Part shown: in pieces, positions 13,728 through 14,868 of the stretch
How positions within the stretch are numbered: the first letter of the stretch is position 1
Layout: each line of letters starts with the position of its first letter
Assembly (NCBI GenBank): GCA_943323675.2
Contig: CALPIR020000038.1
Span: 1 to 14,868, forward strand
DNA: 14,868 bases
DNA from: Chitinophaga pinensis
GTDB lineage: Bacteria > Bacteroidota > Bacteroidia > UKL13-3
Direction of reading: 5' to 3'
Program-made: the position numbers and the translations under genes
The notes under the pieces: generated by a model
The model's database searches: none
Told to the model about the DNA's origin: nothing
What the model saw: the letters and a program-made list of their open reading frames with translations, nothing else

Positions 13728-14868
13728 ATGAAAAATCTACTTCGATTTATCTGTTTTGCTGTTCTTACCTTTTTAACATTTAATGTAAATGCATCTCACG
13801 TTGTTGGAGGCGATATAGAGTATGAATGCACCGGGCCGCGCATTTGGAAAATACGGTTAACCATTTACCGCTTGTGTACAGGTGCAGCCCTTTGCTCAAA
13901 TATGGCCTGTACACAACCCATGACAGCAAGGCCAAATACAATACTCAATCCAGCAGGTTGTGCTGCAACTCCTAATAATGTTCCTATGACATTATCATTG
14001 GTAAAAGTTCAAGACGTGGGGAATGCAAACGTGGCATTGTGTGGAACATCCGCAAAAAATGGATGTAATAACCTTGGGCAAGTTACCGCAGGGCCGTATA
14101 ACCCATCCATAGAAAAATACGTATTTGAAGGTACTTTAAATTTAAGCATGGCCACGCTAAACAACAGCAACTGCGCTTATTGGGATGTATTTTGGGAACT
14201 TTGCTGCCGTAATGACAACATTTGGAACTTAGCAGCATCTAGCGGTCAATCATTTAGAATTGGAGCAACCATTAATATCTTTAACCGCTCACAAAATCCA
14301 TGTAAAAACAATTCCCCTGTTTTAAAAAATGAATCTGTAGTTACTTTATGCTCTGGTCAAGAATATATATTTAACATGGGTGCATTAGATTCTGATGGCG
14401 ATTCGCTGACTTATGAGATTTCACCTTCAATACAACAAGGAGGCGGTCTAGTAAATTACCAACCACCAGGCAGTGTCAATTATCCATTTCCTTTAAATGC
14501 TACAAAACCTCCACATATTAATTTCCCTCAACCAAATGGACCATATATAATTATAGATTCTTTAAACGGTGATATTAGTTTTAATCCAATTAACAATACA
14601 GCAGTTTATATTTATGGAAACCTGAATGTGCGAATCCGGCAATGGACTTATGATGCAAACGGGACACCGGTTTTAGCTGGTATTACACAGCGCGATTTAC
14701 AATTATACTTATCTAACTGTGCCGCTAATAATCCACCACGCTTCATCACAACACCTTCACTACCTAATAACCAACCTAAATACAACCACGAAATTACGTC
14801 AGGACAACAACTGTGCTTTACGGTTACTGCCAAAGATACCGATGTATATCCGCTCATTCCTAGGTATG
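13728..14868 (+). CDS. Large secreted cysteine-rich protein, N-terminal part; probable gliding/type IX secretion-associated surface protein
   Basis: Open from the ATG at 13728 to the window edge (380 codons, no stop), so the C-terminus is missing. A signal peptide (1-22, ending VNA) is followed by 'SHVVGGDIEYECTGPRIWKI' (23-42), the opening of a domain common in Bacteroidota surface proteins that often end in a gliding-motility/type IX sorting domain; that end cannot be seen here. The visible mature part has about 14 cysteines, many paired in loops ('LCTGAALCSNMAC', 'WELCCRND'), suggesting disulphides in an extracellular protein. 'NMGALDSDGDSLTYEISP' (around 221-238) and 'CFTVTAKDTD' near the end are cadherin- or PKD-like strand motifs that repeat in such adhesins. 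Function is inferred to be surface or adhesion related. Confidence 0.75.
   Translation, partial: MKNLLRFICFAVLTFLTFNVNASHVVGGDIEYECTGPRIWKIRLTIYRLCTGAALCSNMACTQPMTARPNTILNPAGCAATPNNVPMTLSLVKVQDVGNANVALCGTSAKNGCNNLGQVTAGPYNPSIEKYVFEGTLNLSMATLNNSNCAYWDVFWELCCRNDNIWNLAASSGQSFRIGATINIFNRSQNPCKNNSPVLKNESVVTLCSGQEYIFNMGALDSDGDSLTYEISPSIQQGGGLVNYQPPGSVNYPFPLNATKPPHINFPQPNGPYIIIDSLNGDISFNPINNTAVYIYGNLNVRIRQWTYDANGTPVLAGITQRDLQLYLSNCAANNPPRFITTPSLPNNQPKYNHEITSGQQLCFTVTAKDTDVYPLIPRY

Noticed and set aside
14648..14857. Minus-strand open frame of 69 codons
   Set aside because: Opposite the long open secreted-protein frame, which has a signal peptide and a recognisable domain.

Overview
The window looks like an ordinary chromosomal stretch of an AT-rich Bacteroidota (Bacteroidetes) bacterium. 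The evidence is several promoters of the phylum type (TTTG or TTG, about 19-20 bp, then TAnnTTTG), A-rich leaders without a clear Shine-Dalgarno sequence, a TonB-dependent receptor with an N-terminal carboxypeptidase-like domain, a secreted protein starting with an 'ASHVVGGDI' domain of the kind found in gliding or type IX secretion proteins, an atpD-atpC pair standing apart from the other ATP synthase genes, and a DUF4421-like outer-membrane protein. I would not place it below phylum.

Layout. 1-245 (-): 5' part of a YgiD-type extradiol dioxygenase, followed upstream by a terminator with a perfect 38-bp palindrome. 326-1393 (-): a MarR regulator and a YceI-family protein in one likely operon, with a palindromic operator inside the promoter spacer. 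1552-2586 (+): DUF4421-like envelope protein, whose stop codon overlaps that of a convergent lipid A-type acyltransferase (2583-3467, -). 3530-3994 (+): small GreA/GreB-like protein, separated by a two-way terminator from a carboxyltransferase subunit of an acyl-CoA carboxylase (4032-5651, -). 5697-6737 (-): DUF4349-like coiled-coil domain joined to a probable outer-membrane barrel. 6830-6924 (+): SRP RNA with a textbook promoter. 6936-10669 (-): gmhB, rpe and a TonB-dependent receptor, all in one direction with small gaps. 10741-11472 (+): dolichol-phosphate-mannose-synthase-like glycosyltransferase. 11566-13360 (-): atpD and atpC. 13728-end (+): a large cysteine-rich secreted protein that runs off the window.

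Most genes are housekeeping or cell-envelope genes: lipid A acylation, heptose precursor synthesis, polyprenol-linked sugar transfer, outer-membrane receptors, energy conversion and membrane-protein targeting. I see no insertion sequence, prophage, CRISPR array, tRNA or defence system. The points most worth a second look are the MarR operator arrangement, the DUF4349-plus-barrel protein, the Gre-like small protein, the receptor transcript facing the SRP RNA, and the truncated secreted protein with a triplicated motif in its upstream region. None of these amounts to a clearly new system.
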